A program made the position numbers and the translations under genes. The notes under the pieces were generated by a model. That model saw only the letters and a program-made list of their open reading frames with translations. It was not told the origin of the DNA and did no database searches. A DNA stretch of 64,000 nt from Zeus faber (lineage: Eukaryota; Chordata; Actinopteri; Zeiformes; Zeidae): contig OY482848.1 in NCBI GenBank assembly GCA_960531495.1, positions 27,158,343-27,222,342 on the forward strand, in the 5' to 3' direction. Positions 1-12,966 of this stretch are shown in pieces. How positions within the stretch are numbered: the first letter of the stretch is position 1; the number at the start of each line of letters is the position of its first letter.

Positions 1-153
1 TATGAGTTTGCCCGTGAAGAAAGGGTCAGACAAGGAGTGGAAGTCTCAGTTATGTTAGAAAAAAAAAAAACTGTTTGTACCTAATAAAGTCCCATAGTAA
101 TGGAAAACAGTGGGTAGACGTGCATCAGCGTGACGCTTCGTTCAGTTAGGAAA

Positions 154-246
154 GGGAGGAAAATAAATACATCTAAAATAAAACACACACACACACACTG
201 TATTTGTTTTGTTTGGAGAAACAGGGAACAGGGACGCGTAGTGGAG
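154..246. repeat. Dispersed repeat, copy also at 42338-42426
   Basis: GGAGGAAAATA, then TACATCTA, then TTTGTTTGGAGAAACAGGGA and an AGTGGA end are shared in the same order and spacing with 42338-42426. The copy here carries a short CA run. The family is not recognised; two copies are enough to call it a repeat but not to classify it. Confidence 0.5.
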
Positions 247-2245
247 GGGAGATCGCTCCTTCTCCATTACGCATTTCCTATCAATATGCCTTGTAGGTCT
301 TTTGATACAGTCCATGTAAACAGTGCATACGAAAAAAATATGTTATTATAACTAACTATAAAAAAATACATTTCTGCTGAAACACTGCACAAATATTTTA
401 TAGACAGTCATTTTAGTGTTACCCCCTCTGATGTTGTGCTGTTCGCACCCCCCGCACTCCCCTCGTGACACCGCTGTGAGAGATCGCTGTCCCAAACCAA
501 CCATTTGCCCCAACCTCTATCTGGGCTCCCTACGCAAGTCAATGAAGGCAGCTTTATTTGCGAATTGATCAGTTACACAAAACTCAAAGTGATCTACACA
601 CCCACGTTCATAGGACAGCTCGACTGTCCTTTTAACGGTTTCCTTATTCTTGAAGAGCATATATGGGGCAAAGAACGATTTCTGAAAAAGCTTATTGGAA
701 AATTAGTTTCCTGGTTTCACTGTTATCTCTCTTACGACACCGCGTTCCAAATTATTGTGCAAATTGGATTTAAGTGTCATAAACATTTAATTTTTTGTTT
801 TTCAATTAAACTCAAGACAAACTCAAGAAGTTTGGACCAAGTGTCATGATCTATACTGGCAATTGAACCCAAATGCATGATGATAACGATGACGATGATT
901 ACAATGATGACGATGACAATGATGATGATGACGATGACGACAATGATGATGATGATGATACTCAGAAATATTTAGTGGTCATGAAGATACAGTTGATGAT
1001 TACGACAGTTCAAAATGTGATTGTCAAGCATTATGTCGAAGCTAGAGCTCAGCACGGGAACTGAATGTTTATTTTTGATGGTAACATCCCAAACTGTGAC
1101 AAAACTGCAGACAAGGGAAGTATTTAGAAAATGATTGTGCTGTGCGTTTCTATTTACTTTATTAGATGTGACTTTCTTGAAAGTTACTGTCTTACTTGCT
1201 GCAGGATCCGCAATAACATTTACAGTATCAGTTTGTTCTTTGAATGTCTGTAAGATGAAGTCTACCTTATCAACACTCTTAAATAACAGGAGACTTAAAT
1301 GAGAGAATGGGTGCTGATGTCCCCACATAGTTTCTTGCTCCTGATTTTATAGAGAATCCTAAGAGGTTTAATGGCTTGCGGTGAATCACGGAGGCCATTT
1401 CACTTCTGCCCATCCAGAATGTAGGCGGAGTGAGGCGTGGAGAGCGGCGGCTCATTTGCATTTAAAGCTACAGGCACAGAAACAGTCCGTTGAGAAATGG
1501 ACTGAAACAGAGGGCATATGGAGGCATGCTCGAATGGCTCGAATGTATGTCAGTGGTATATACAGCAAAAAAAAAAAAATGTTTCAGCAAAGACATGTTT
1601 TGGGGTCCTCAGAGACCTATATTAACTTGTTGAAATGGAGTATAATATTGGACCTTTAATTTGTATCTCTTTCTTGACTGCATTGCTGCTGTAACGCCTG
1701 AATTTTCCTCCGGGGACTAATAACTTTATTTTTTATCTTTTCTTTATCATATAAGCATACTGTGCATATACGATTTGTATAGGACCATACAATATTGATG
1801 TTACAGTGCAACGTATGCTTTAAAAAAGACTTACAGTTTTACTTATAGTATAAGTAAAATATTGTTTTGCATGTATCATGTCAGAAAACTCCCAGCATTC
1901 TGGTATATTCATATGGGAGCCATATATGTATCTACGTGAATGTATGTTTCTTGTATTTTTTTTTTCATATGGCAGCTCCCATGCTGTTGCTTAGTAGGTT
2001 GCTCAGTGACCTCAGCTCAGAATTAATCCCATTTCCTCATTAACAACAAGTGAAAGAAATAGCATCTTTGTCACTTTTCCAATGATACATTTCTCAGCCT
2101 TGCTGTTTGCCGTCGAACAACCTTCATGCTCCTAAAAATCTCTCTCTGTGTGGGCTCACTCCCAAGAATCCAATATGGTCTCCAGCGTCTGTGTGAGGCA
2201 CTCTGCTTATCACGGACAACAATTTCACAACATCATTTGTTGGTA
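247..2245. other. Intergenic, no gene seen; GAT/GAC triplet repeat at 877-960
   Basis: No supported gene. The only clear structure is an imperfect (GAT)n/(GAC)n triplet array at 877-960, which would read as poly-Asp on the + strand but has no coding context. The rest is AT-rich single-copy-looking sequence. Confidence 0.6.
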
Positions 2246-2410
2246 TCATTTGTTGTTGGTCCTTGGTAAATCGCTGTTTGTGTGTGTGTGATCCTGCAAT
2301 GGACTGATTGATTCATGGTGCCTCCCCACTTTACACCCATCATGAGCTGGGATAGTCTCCAGCCCCTTCCAACGATGACCAGGGTTGGAAGCGGCTGCAA
2401 GGGGTACTCT
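2246..2410 (-). repeat. Fragment of a dispersed fish repeat (family not determined)
   Basis: On the minus strand it reads GGGGCTGGAGACTATCCCAG followed by CTCATGATGGGTGTAAAGTG and a GTCCATTGCAGGATCACACA end. This wording (TATCCCAGCT ... CCAGTCCATCGCAGG) recurs throughout teleost genomes as repeat sequence. Recognised from memory; the class is uncertain. Confidence 0.4.
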
Positions 2411-3077
2411 GAAAATGTTAAAATTGTTGCGGCCGTCACAGTGTGCTAGAATCTCAAGATGTTTCTGTTTGCCTGTGATGAAAATCCTATAGCATGTGTA
2501 GTACTGGAATGGAGAAACAAAAACTTTATAATACGTGATGTGTGGGGCCTTCTAAAAGTATTTTTGTGTAGCCCTGCCTTAAGAGGAATGGAAAAGATGT
2601 TTACTTATATCTTCCAATAAACGTCTACAATATCCAGGTAACAATGATAATGGCTCAACATTTGTTTTACTTTTGAAAGTTTTGACACCACACTTGATTC
2701 CGAAAAAGCCAAATAGAACACAAAGGAGCAATACAGAGTATTGTTGTCACCCCCTTCAGACTCTAACTCAGAATGCCTCAGCCAAAATGCTTTCTGCCTC
2801 ATTTGTGAAAACAAGGTTTATTATTCCACTCACACCTTGTTGATTTCCTATAACCACTGAAAAAAAAAATCTTATTTGACCCACAAAATTAAAAGTACAC
2901 AAAGTCTAACCCTCGGGGTAAACATAAAAATCAAAATGTTATCTCATCCCTTGAATCTTTCTTTGGCAATTTTGTTTTACTTTTTCATCATCATTAATCA
3001 TTTTATTTATAATATATTATTATTTATATCTTTGTCATGTAAATAGCTCTTAGGTGGGAAGGGTGCATTCACGTACA

Positions 3078-3080
<3 letters not shown>

Positions 3081-3148
<68 letters not shown>
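3081..3148. repeat. (AC)34 microsatellite
   Basis: 68 nt of uninterrupted AC dinucleotides. The His/Thr- and Cys/Val-rich reading frames across it are repeat artefacts. Confidence 0.98.
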
Positions 3149-3152
<4 letters not shown>

Positions 3153-5080
3153 TTGCGGTGCTGTTGGATGACTCATTCTCCACAGAGTTCCTGGAAAACA
3201 CATATTTCTATGGGGACACTTATTTCAATAATAAAAAAAAATGTTCTTCCCGGCTGGATCTGGGCTTGCCGGGTGCCTCAATGTTCCAGCCAGTTACTCA
3301 GGTGTGACCAGTACGTATGCCAACAGTATCAGATGCAACCATAAAAATGAAAAGCTACATTTATTAATTTGTCAATGTAAATTGAACTTAATGTAACCTA
3401 TTTTACTTTAAAATGATGCATAGCTTGCAGAACTAGTTCCGCTAGACAACTTGACGGCATGATAGGAATATTATTAATGACTTTGCTATGTTGTGTCACC
3501 ATGACCATATAAACTTGTGTGTGTAACAATATATCTAAATCTATGTAATCACAGAAACATACTGTATATGCACACACATAATGAAGAACAAAACCTCATA
3601 TATATCCTCAGTCACATATCTTTATTTCAGCACAGTCTATATGCTATCCCCCACAATGCAGCTGCAAGAGCAGGAACAACACCTCATTGTCCTTTGTGTG
3701 TATGAATCTGTGACGCCAAGCTGACCATATATTCTCTGACTCCCTGAAAATAAACTGTTGGTCTCAGGGAGCTGCTCTTAAGCGCATCTCTGATCCGATC
3801 CTTGTACAACCGGACCTTGTACAACATAATTCACTTTTTTCCTCTTCATTGTTTATTAGAAAACAGGGCATTCAGCAAAATAATTTTTCTAACACGGCAC
3901 TACAGGCCTATTTAAGCCCATTTCTCCCGTCCTACCTGCTTTGCTGACTGCTTGCGTACTGCGTTGCACTCTCTATCCCTCTACTCTTCTATCCAATGGG
4001 GGGATTCAAGCTCCTTACTCCTATATTTATAGCTCACTAAGTATACCTATGTTTGCTGTACATCTCGCCGGGAGTTATGAGCAGGAGAGTCCAGACACCA
4101 ACCTCCCACGATGCATAATAAACAAAGATAATTTAAAAGTAAATCTAAGAGTTGTCTGTCAGAACTCTGTTTTTGTGATTGCTTCACTAATTACTTGTGT
4201 CATTATTGTTCTTTTGCAGATTGTAGTGATGGCCTTGTTATTCAGTGTTAGCCAAAGCACTTTGAAAGCACTTTCCTCATTTTATTGCAGGTACTTTGCA
4301 GTATGTGCGCCCTCGAAACCTGAACCTTAACTGGACCTTCGAGTGCGATGGGAATCAAATATTCACCCCTTTACCTATCTATTTTTTTTCTTCGTTTGCA
4401 TTTTTAACGATATGCAAGATATATTGTAGGTACTGTATCATCAATGTCAGGTACTAACATTTATTTCAAACAACTTGCCTAAAAAGAAGTAATTTATTTT
4501 CAAAGCAAAAAAATAAGTTCTTGCGCTGAGTGATTATCTGCGCTACGCCAAGCGGTGTTTTGCCACTTATCCACTTACTGGTGGTTTAATGAGTTGGGCT
4601 ATGAACGCCTGAAGGAGAGAACATGGAGAACATAGATTTTTGACTGATCTTATTATCTTATGGTAAAATGATGGATGACGAGTCTCCAATAACATTGTCA
4701 AAAAAATTAAATCTAATGTAATATAATACAAGACAATACAATTTATGTAATTGTGGCAATGGGGAGTAGTTTTGACGGCATCTGCAGGCGGAGAAAGCTA
4801 GCACTGGCAACCGAAAGTGGACGCACATGCAGGAAATTTAGGAAGTTAGCAGAATCCTGATATGCTGCTGTGGTTTTCACCTCACTCTCTCTCCTGACAG
4901 CCAGGCTGGTCTCCCACTCCTGGCTGCACAAAGTATTTGTTTACATTTGTCAGAACAGACAGATGTTGAGACTTTTTTTTTATAAACTCCCAGCTACAGT
5001 AAGGCTGGTTTGTATTCTACCTGCCTCCTGGTCCGTATCTACCCCGCAATCGACAAGGGACTTGTTACAGTGGCACCTTA
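3149..5080. other. Intergenic, nothing recognised
   Basis: AT-rich sequence with scattered short ORFs, no domain and no splice-linked exon set. No RNA gene fold was evident by eye. Confidence 0.5.
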
Positions 5081-5499
5081 ATGGGGACCATGGACGGACA
5101 AACAGGAGCAAAGGGGGAATCTCCCCTAGGGCAGACTCTCCGCTGCCTAGCGGAGGTCCGGGAGGAGATCCGGAAGGGCCAGCAGCAGCAGGTCCAGACC
5201 ACTCCACTCCTGCACCGGGAGGTCCACGGCACGCGACGCCTGTTTCAGGCGCTCTAGCAGCAGCTCTTGACGCGTAACCTGACCACCTGAGGCAGGAGTG
5301 CCAGAGCCTCCACCCCAAACAGCAGTCCCTTCCACCACAGAGCCGGAAGAAAGGTGGATGCCAGCCATTGATAGCCGTCCAGATGTTGCCAGAGCCAGCG
5401 CCAGCAGCCCAGCTGTCGCCGGGGTCAGCACCAGCAGGCCAGCCGTCACCAGGGTCCGCAGTCGTCGACTCATCACAATCCTATAGGTAATGACAAAAC

Positions 5500-6270
5500 A
5501 CTGAACTGGATAATGTCCCATTTTGGCCAGGGATTCGCACAGAGGTGCGATAGGTGCGGATGGTGGTGTGTGTCGTGCCACGAATGCCAGTTTTTCAATC
5601 CGCTGCCATCCCAAAAGCGCCATTGCGCCCCCTTCCCTTAGTTGAGGTCCCTTTGAAAGAATTGGGATGGACCTCATCGGGCCATTAGACCTACCAATGG
5701 TCTGCATAGGTATATGGGTATACAAATAATGTGCACATACAGTATATACTGTATAGTATATACAGTATATACTGTATGTACACATCATTTTACATATATA
5801 TATACATATGCAGTATATACATATGCAGTTCCTTGCATGCCGACTCACGAGTCGGAATCCCAAAAGAGATTCTGACTGATCAAGGCACTTCATTTATGTC
5901 ACGCACACTCAGGGGAACTGTATGAACCTTTGGGTGTTTGCTCCATTCGGACCAGCGTGTACCATCCCCAGACAGATGGTCTCCCCAGACAATTCAATAA
6001 AACGTTGAAGAACGTGGTTCATAAGTTTGTTCACGAGGATAGCCTAAATTGGGATAGGTGGTTAGACCCTCTGTTATTTGCAGTGTGGGAGGTTCCCCAG
6101 GCCTCCACAGGATTTTCTTTTCTCTGAGCTGCTCTTGGGTAGAAAGCCCATAAGTGCGCGTGCTTAAGGAAAGCTAGGAGGGAGGTCCACGCACAAGTAA
6201 AAATGAGATTCAGTATGTAGTAAGTTTTCTCAATGCCCAGTTAGCACAGTGGAAACGGGTTGATTCTGGC
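5500..6270 (+). mobile_element. Fossil Ty3/Gypsy LTR retrotransposon, integrase region of pol
   Basis: Broken remnant of a Ty3/Gypsy (Metaviridae-like) element. Recognisable parts, in order, are the integrase zinc-binding region, the start of the catalytic core, the core around ILTDQGTSFMSRTL, and the later TSVYHPQTDG and QASTGF blocks. An AT-rich palindromic repeat (about 5738-5815) lies within it. The GC-rich stretch at 5085-5490 may be an older part of the same element, but I cannot show it. No LTRs were found at its ends. It carries several breaks and looks old. Confidence 0.75.
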
Positions 6271-9136
6271 TAGGTGTCGGTCACTCAGTTGGGGGCGTCA
6301 AAATGGCACAGGCGCCCCATCCTTGTTACTGTTTATTGACCAATCCTACTATGGCTCCTGTTACTATCTGCCATATACAACTGAGTATTTCTACTGTAAA
6401 GTATGTGAACATTTGACTTCTGATAGTTATAAAGAAGTCCCATCTCACCCTAAACTGAAAAATAAAATTCACAATGGCAGTCCTATAGCACAACATGTTG
6501 CTGAATTTAAGGAAATGGATCTGCCCAAATTTTGCATCAAGGTTTCCAGTGGTGACAATTGCATTTAATGTAAAGACTGCATATGTTTAGTTAGAAATAT
6601 TATTTTGATTCAGGGGTATCCATATGTTTGCCTATAATATTTCTTCTGTCAGATATTTCTCAAAATCTCCTGTGTCAAGATGGATGAAAACTATTGAAGT
6701 ATGTTCTTCTGCCAATTAAAGAAACATTTGTTGGTGGGCCGCTTCTGCATTTGGGTTAAGGTACAGAGCTGGAATATATATTGTCAAAATTAACAGTTTT
6801 TTATAGAGTGTGTTTTAAAATAAATGGAATGGACAAGTGAACATTTGTGAACATCATCTCTATGGACTTGAATATACAATTCTCCATATAAATCCATATA
6901 AACACTGAATGTAAGTACAGTACATTGCAATTTAATATATAGATTTTTAGTGATTTTACACAGAATGTTTCTCATCATGGACTTAATTTCAAATGGTAAT
7001 AAGAAGACAGGTTTGTTCGTCCATATTGGGTCCATAACTGCATGTGCTACTTGCCCGGCTTCCATGGAACACTGCACAAAGGCATTTAAGAGTGGATAGA
7101 TTCCTCAAGCCCCATGGACCTCATATGAAGTTCATATCAGGTGCAATGCAGGTAAGGTGGCCTTCTCATGTGTCAACTGTGTCATAGCTATCTTTTTTTC
7201 TGGCATCAATCTTAAAATAACTGTCAGTATCTGTAAACACACAAATGTTACCTTACAGACACTTACAGTGAGGCTCAACATAAGCTGCCAATGGCTGCCG
7301 TCCAATCAGATCTGCAGACAGAGGAGGAGGGGGGTGACCACCCAGCTTACATGAAGAGGAAAGGAAGGTATAACTACCATTAATAAACATGATTTGTTTT
7401 GAGAACAGTAAGACTCTCAGAGGATTTCCTAAATGTTTTCCAACTGCTGGACAAAATCACAATACCTTCTTGAGTTTAATAAGCCTGTATTTTCCATATC
7501 ATGGGCATTGATAGGCAGATGGACAGCAAAGGTGTGGATGAGGGGACAATAAAACATCCAAGGATCAGTCCAAATGCACTACCTCCTGCACCAGTGATCA
7601 CAACACAGGAGTCGAGGAGAACAACACAAATTTGCCAGGTCACTGGAAGTCGCAACACATGTATCGTTTATTGGCAGTTAATCTGTCACCGGTCACAGAG
7701 CCTTTTACTTCGTCCAGTCAGCAGCGATGTAAGTGTTCTACTAGTCTTGAAAACCAACTTTGTATTTTCTTTGTTCATTCCCTCCATTTTGCAGCAATCG
7801 GAAGGCTTGATGTTGAGTGACCACCATCCCCATCACGGGCGCCCATCTGGGGCACAGTCGCTACAGTCAGGGAGTGATCGATTGGGGCGCAGAGCCGGTC
7901 CTGCGGGGCTATTTTAGATTCCGGCTATTAGTAAAACAATTGGGTCTGAAGACCTGGACGCTCACCACTAACGATGCCACTGTCACCAACGTTCCATTAC
8001 AGTAATACCTGAAAGTGGGGGGACAAAAAATCCCGGTATCCCGCCCATTCTGGTGCCCCTGGCCTTATTCCCTCGGTATTATGAGGAAAAAAAATACATA
8101 ACCAATATCTAAAACAAATGTGGAAACAAGTACACATCTAAACTCATAAGTGATACCAATTATTTATAATCATTTCTTTCTGTCTCGTCTTTCAAAGGTG
8201 TGCGGCGTCAACATGTACACGCTCCCGATGAGGAGATGGAGAGACATGTGAAGAGGTGAATGCAGCTCAGGCAGAGATGGGTGGAGGAAGCGGAGAACAG
8301 ACGGAGTGATCCACCACAGGGCAGAGGGAGCCAGAATCTAGTGCTACAATGAAATAATAAAATATAAAAAATAATAAAGAAAAATCAGTCTAAATCAATG
8401 TCTGTTTGTTTATTAAGGTGTTAAGTTAACAGCTGATAGTGTTATGGTACAAGGCTACATAATTGAATGCTATAATATATGTTAAAATATAGCTCTAATA
8501 AATCGGACAATAGGTAAAATAAATAAATGTTTTTACATTAAGGTGTTATGAGCACTACAGAGTATCTATATAGACTTGAATATAAAATGCAATTGTAATT
8601 AAATTGTTCTTAATGACATACAGTATAGCGTTCTAAATATTTACATACACAGTACTGTAAGGTGTGGCGTGGTGTGGAGCGCATGCTTAAAACCCAAAGA
8701 AAGGAATAAAATGTCATTTAAGGAAAAAAAAAAGTAAAACTATATATATTTTTTAATTTCACACTGTCGGCGGAGCTGGAGTCGACTCTACCTGGCACAA
8801 TTCTGAGCCGAAAGACAGAAGATGCGAAGCCGTGTCCGGCCGATTCATCTGTTCTACTTAATGTGACTCTTCGTTCCCTTCTTATTTATTTTTGTGTGTT
8901 CAAATATTTTCTGTAATAAATATTAACAGCTATCTTCATTCTAATGATGAATAATTTAATGAGTAATTGAATGGTCCATAATTACACCAGGAGCATTAAC
9001 ACTGAATAATAGAGGGCGCAGATTGTTTTATTTTGTGACTTACAAAGTCGATATGCATTCGTTTTAATTCATTGATTTATTTCATCAATGACTTTGTCTC
9101 GGACAGACGCGCAAGCATTCACATATCAGTTATCAG
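6271..9136. other. Intergenic, no supported gene
   Basis: Contains ORFs up to about 138 codons (7501-7917) with no recognisable domain. Exon-like wording near 8199-8335 (after TCGTCTTTCAAAG) is not tied to a gene. Possibly old transposon remnants; I could not assign any. Confidence 0.45.
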
Positions 9137-9202
9137 ACACGCACACACACATACACACACTCGCACACGCTCCCACGCACGCACGCGCGCGCACGCACGC
9201 AC

Positions 9203-9258
<56 letters not shown>

Positions 9259-9273
9259 ATACACACACACACA
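9137..9273. repeat. Compound CA/CG microsatellite
   Basis: Long (CA)n with interspersed GCACGC and CACATA variants, about 137 nt. Confidence 0.97.
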
Positions 9274-9433
9274 TGCACCAGTCAATTCACGCTGTAACAT
9301 CTCAATGGGACGCGCTTCTTGAGCGTAATGAGTTCTCACGGTGCCCCAGCTCTTACATGGACAGAGCAGGGAAAATATTTAGTCATGGGAGACCTGCTGG
9401 TGAGTCATCCCTGCATCCGCGTCACCCTGGAAG

Positions 9434-9475
9434 GTGGATGGATGGATGAATGGACGGACGGACGGAGAGACAGGC

Positions 9476-9522
<47 letters not shown>

Positions 9523-9539
9523 TGGATAGATAGATAAGT
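9434..9539. repeat. Compound GGAT/GGAC/CAGA/GATA tetranucleotide array
   Basis: Successive tetranucleotide blocks: GGAT/GGAC, then about thirteen CAGA units, then GATA. The block order suggests successive single-base changes of one parent tetramer. Confidence 0.95.
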
Positions 9540-11132
9540 AAATAGATACAGTATATGCCTTTTGCAAATGAAATCATGCGAAGCTAACACACCCCACTCC
9601 CACCCACACACCACAATCTATCTGCAATCGTTATGAACTATTGATGCCAACTCAAAAATACTCCTGACCCCACTCACAACCCCACTCACAGACATAATCG
9701 ATGTGCAGAATTGATTGATTGGTTGATTGCGGTTTTCCAACTTGTGATGACGATAAAGCTGAGAGGTAGAGCCCATGTGGTGCTCCGTGCTCGTCAAATG
9801 CAATGTCTAATCCAAGGAAAATGACTGGAAAGTGAACAGTGCAATAACAGATCTACGACTTTTGTGCATTTGAAATGGAGGAATTTAAACTGGACTGTAT
9901 AGAATGACTGCATTGGGTGGCTCTGGATATTCCCCTCGGTCGGTGTGTCGTGCAGAACACGTTTGACAGGACAGGACAGCACCGTGAACAGTGAGTGATC
10001 CGAGCGGTGCTGTAAACACATTCATAGAATTTAAAAAAATACTAGATTATACTGGTCGGCTTAATGGCTAAATATAAACATACATAGATACAATCAACAT
10101 TATAAATAATGATTTGCTTGTAAGCCATTTAATAAACCTATGCTAACAGGATGATATATCTATTAAAACAGGAACGCCATTGTGTCTAGTAAACGGCCCA
10201 AGTCCCGAACAGCAGGCGCTCTATACTCATAAAACAGTCACGGGGGGCATCTAGTGGCGGAGTCCGAACATTGTTTTAAATTGCCTGACGCACTACAGCG
10301 ACCAACCTCATGCGCACTTGGTGCCAATCTCGCACACCCAACTGAACTAACCAGGCACTGTTAATTCTCATTTCAAAGTACTTTTATATGTTATAATGGT
10401 ACCAACAACAATCGGGTCTTAAAGGTAATGCTACGCCCACTTTGATCACGGACGCGCTCGTACTGTACTCGAAGGGCCAAACATCCTTTACGGGGCGTAA
10501 TCATTTCTTGGCCCCTGACAACGCGTTTTCTTGCGGTTCCCTTGACACCCGCTGACCGCCTCTGGAGACTTTTTTCTACAATGACCTCTTTCACAATGGC
10601 GCGGTCCGCGACAGCAATACCCATTCTGCACCAACAAGGGGCAGTGTTTGAACACACATCCGAGTAGATTTCATCTATTAGATGCGCTATCACGTCTAAG
10701 AATAGACATGTAAGAGGAATTTGGCGTTAGGCTTCGTACTATACGATTTCAAATAAGTATTTTTAAATGACATTAAAAATAGATAAGAGATTGTCAATGG
10801 ATGGTTGAATTCAATGATGACGACTTATGATGACGGGTGAAAAAAAAAAGAAAAGAAAAAAGAATGACATCGCGTGTGTTATCATGATATAACCAAACTA
10901 AAGGAGGGTATAAACTCTGGGGGCCGCCTGACGCCTGCGGGCTGCATGCGAACGCTTCACGGTCCGATGGCTGCGTCGCGTTGCAACTCGGATATCGGTC
11001 ACTCCTATTCGTTAGTCCCTACTTTTCCGCTAAATCTGCCATGAACGCCCCACAGCAAACGCGTGTTTGAAAAGAAAGAAAGAAACAGTTTTTATTTGTC
11101 ACACAACACACCACACACTACAACACATGCTT

Positions 11133-11133
<1 letters not shown>
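9540..11133. other. Intergenic upstream of myh10, no supported gene
   Basis: A 100-codon minus-strand ORF (10391-10693) lies in locally higher-GC sequence, but its product is not recognised and has no neighbours. The block 10910-11045 is CpG-richer and might be regulatory. Confidence 0.45.
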
Positions 11134-11173
<40 letters not shown>

Positions 11174-11500
11174 TTGGATGGTGGCCGGTGAAATGGATCC
11201 TCTGCGTTTAACCCATCCTGGCTTGTCCTTCCTCCGGGGGCACAGCCAGGAGCAGTGGGCAGCATACGTGGACGCGCCCGGGGACCAGGTGATGAGTGTC
11301 CATCGCTGGTCAGACGATGACGGGTGCATGTTTTTGAGGGGGGGTCCTTACTGACGTTAAGGTGGAGGAAACCCCATGTGAGCACGGGGAGAACACGCAA
11401 ACTCCACACAGAAAGGCTCCTACTTTGGGAGATAACCCGCCGGAGCACGGCGCCGAAAGCGCCCCGGGCGGGAATCGAACCCAGGACCTTCTTGCTTGTG
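11134..11500 (-). repeat. tRNA-like (SINE-type) dispersed repeat with (CA)n end, minus orientation
   Basis: The reverse complement of this block matches the repeat at 34320-34709. Both have a B-box-like GGTTCGATTCCC near the head, a body with CATCGTCTGACCAGCGATGG and GCTGCTCCTGGCTGCCCC, and both end in a (TG)n tract. tRNA-like head plus simple tail suggests a SINE; an exact family is not known to me. It ends about 480 nt upstream of the promoter CCAAT boxes. Confidence 0.65.
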
Positions 11501-11949
11501 AGTTCGATTCCCGCCGCGGACGACGGGCTTGTGCGTTGCTGTGACGTCAGTTATGTTGTCTCGACCAACTCGGGTTCGAGCGATCTAACGCCGTTCCAAC
11601 CCCCCCCCCCCCGCCGCCGCCATGTGCTTGTGTTTGACGTACATGGGCCAGACGTGACCGTCAAACAGACCGGACGGGTCTGGCACAGTGTCGTTCCTCG
11701 AGCGCCTCCTCTTTTTGCGTCCTTCATACGGGATGGAAGTTAAATAGCGTTGGTCCAGCACGTCGATCAAAGGTCCGTGGGTGTAAAGCAGAAAGCCGCT
11801 TCCACGACGAGGGTGTGGGTCTCCTCCGGGCGGGGGTCGGACGGGTCAGAAGTTCGTTTTATCCCGAGTTCGGTTTTCAACGGAACGCAGCACGAGCGGC
11901 AGGCAAAGACATTTTTTTTTTTTTTTTTTAAATTATTATTATTATTATT

Positions 11950-12253
11950 ATTTTTCTTTGAGGATGCAACTCGTCTCCAACCAATCACGTCTCGGCCTCT
12001 TGTCGCTCGACGAGCCAATCGGGTCGCACAGCGGTCGGCTTTGTGGGCGCGTCCGAGAAGAAGACGCCGCGCCGCGTCCCGCCCCTGTTCGCTCGAGCGA
12101 GGCGCTGCGCTGGGTGGTGGCGGAGTACCACTGATGAGAGAGCGGGGACAACCAGCACCTTTCTCTTTTTCCCCCTCCTCCTTCCCGAGACGCCGAGGGG
12201 ATTTTCGAGTGGACACCGACCACCTCCACTGTTTCCGTCCCGCGCCGCACCCG
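11950..12253 (+). promoter_or_regulatory. myh10: GC-rich CCAAT-type promoter of myh10
   Basis: A GC- and CpG-rich block in otherwise AT-rich DNA, starting just after a poly-T/TTA tract. CCAAT boxes lie at 11981-11985 and 12015-12019, 29 nt apart, followed by GC-box-like GGGCGCG near 12045. No TATA box is evident, as expected for a broadly expressed housekeeping-type myosin gene. The block ends in a consensus donor at 12254. Promoter function is inferred from composition and position; no transcription start can be fixed from sequence alone. Confidence 0.6.
12085..12253 (+). other. myh10: Probable non-coding exon 1 of myh10 (5' end not determined)
   Basis: The vertebrate MYH10 start codon is in the second exon, so a 5'UTR exon is expected upstream. 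The only strong donor at the edge of the GC-rich block is CCCG followed by GTGAGTAG at 12254. This would splice to the acceptor at 14500-14501 across a 2.2-kb intron. The stated start is arbitrary, because the transcription start could be anywhere in about 12030-12150. Confidence 0.5.
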
Positions 12254-12594
12254 GTGAGTAGAAGGACGGGAATGCGACACGGCGGTCAAGTATGGGAGGG
12301 ATGGAGCGGGTTAGCAAGTGAGCTAGCGGATTATTGTGCCGTGACTTTTCAATGATGGAGGGCTGGCGGTTTTTGCTAGCGTTAGCTCCACAAAGCTAAC
12401 GCTAGGTCATCGGGTCGGAATGTAATTGACTTTAACGTGTGAGTAGAAAAGCAAAGCCTAAATATTTTTTTTAGAAGTTGTGTCTGTTTGCCGCGGCGGA
12501 AGAGCAATGCACTCATTGTTCGCCTGCATTTCATCCCCACCCAGTCATCCTCTGAGCCACCCACACCCACGATGGGGTGCTGCAGGAGGATAGA

Positions 12595-12780
12595 TGGGTG
12601 GATACTTTATTCATCCCAGGAGAGGAATTGCTAAACAATAGGCCACGATAATAAGAATAAATAATATAATACAAAAACAAGGCTAAAAAAATACTTTATA
12701 AAATAGAAAAAATACTATATATATATGTATATATATATAGTGAATGTAAATTGCTAAGAATAAAAACTGAAAAAATGGGC
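12595..12780. repeat. Fragment of a dispersed fish repeat (TACTTTATT-CATCCC type)
   Basis: GGATACTTTATTCATCCCAG opens an AT-rich block. Related wording GTACTTTATTGATCTCCC lies at 41270. This phrase recurs as repeat sequence in teleosts. Class not determined. Confidence 0.45.
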
Positions 12781-12918
12781 ATTAAAGGTCGATGCTGCTT
12801 GTTTATTCTCTGTATTGTTTTGTATTTTTAGTGATCGCAGGTTTTTCTTCTTTCCAAATGCAAAACCATCACCAATCAGTGTCTTGTCATTTGTAATGAC
12901 TTGAACCCCCCCCCCCCC

Positions 12919-12922
12919 TCTA

Positions 12923-12956
<34 letters not shown>

Positions 12957-12966
12957 CCTCTCTCTC
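12919..12966. repeat. (TC)n microsatellite
   Basis: TATCTCTCTC tract in intron 1, preceded by a C homopolymer. Confidence 0.95.

Noticed and set aside
877-960. Poly-Asp coding region
   Set aside because: A GAT/GAC triplet array without start context, splice signals or neighbouring domain.
5147-5893. 248-codon minus-strand ORF
   Set aside because: Runs antisense to the Gypsy fossil and its AT-rich repeat (ICIYCICIYICK wording); no domain, so a shadow reading.
9072-9449. His/Thr-rich ORFs over the CA arrays, here and at 3054, 11067, 34583, 40557, 47425, 57366
   Set aside because: Pure translation of dinucleotide repeats in both directions.
10391-10693. 100-codon minus-strand ORF upstream of myh10
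   Set aside because: Sequence (CSNTAPCWCRMGIAVADRAI) not recognised, no supporting context; possible but unsupported.
11750-12355. 201-codon + strand ORF over the promoter and exon 1 region
   Set aside because: Product is poly-Phe and Arg-rich low-complexity sequence from the poly-T and CpG-rich tracts, crosses a good donor at 12254, and matches no protein family.
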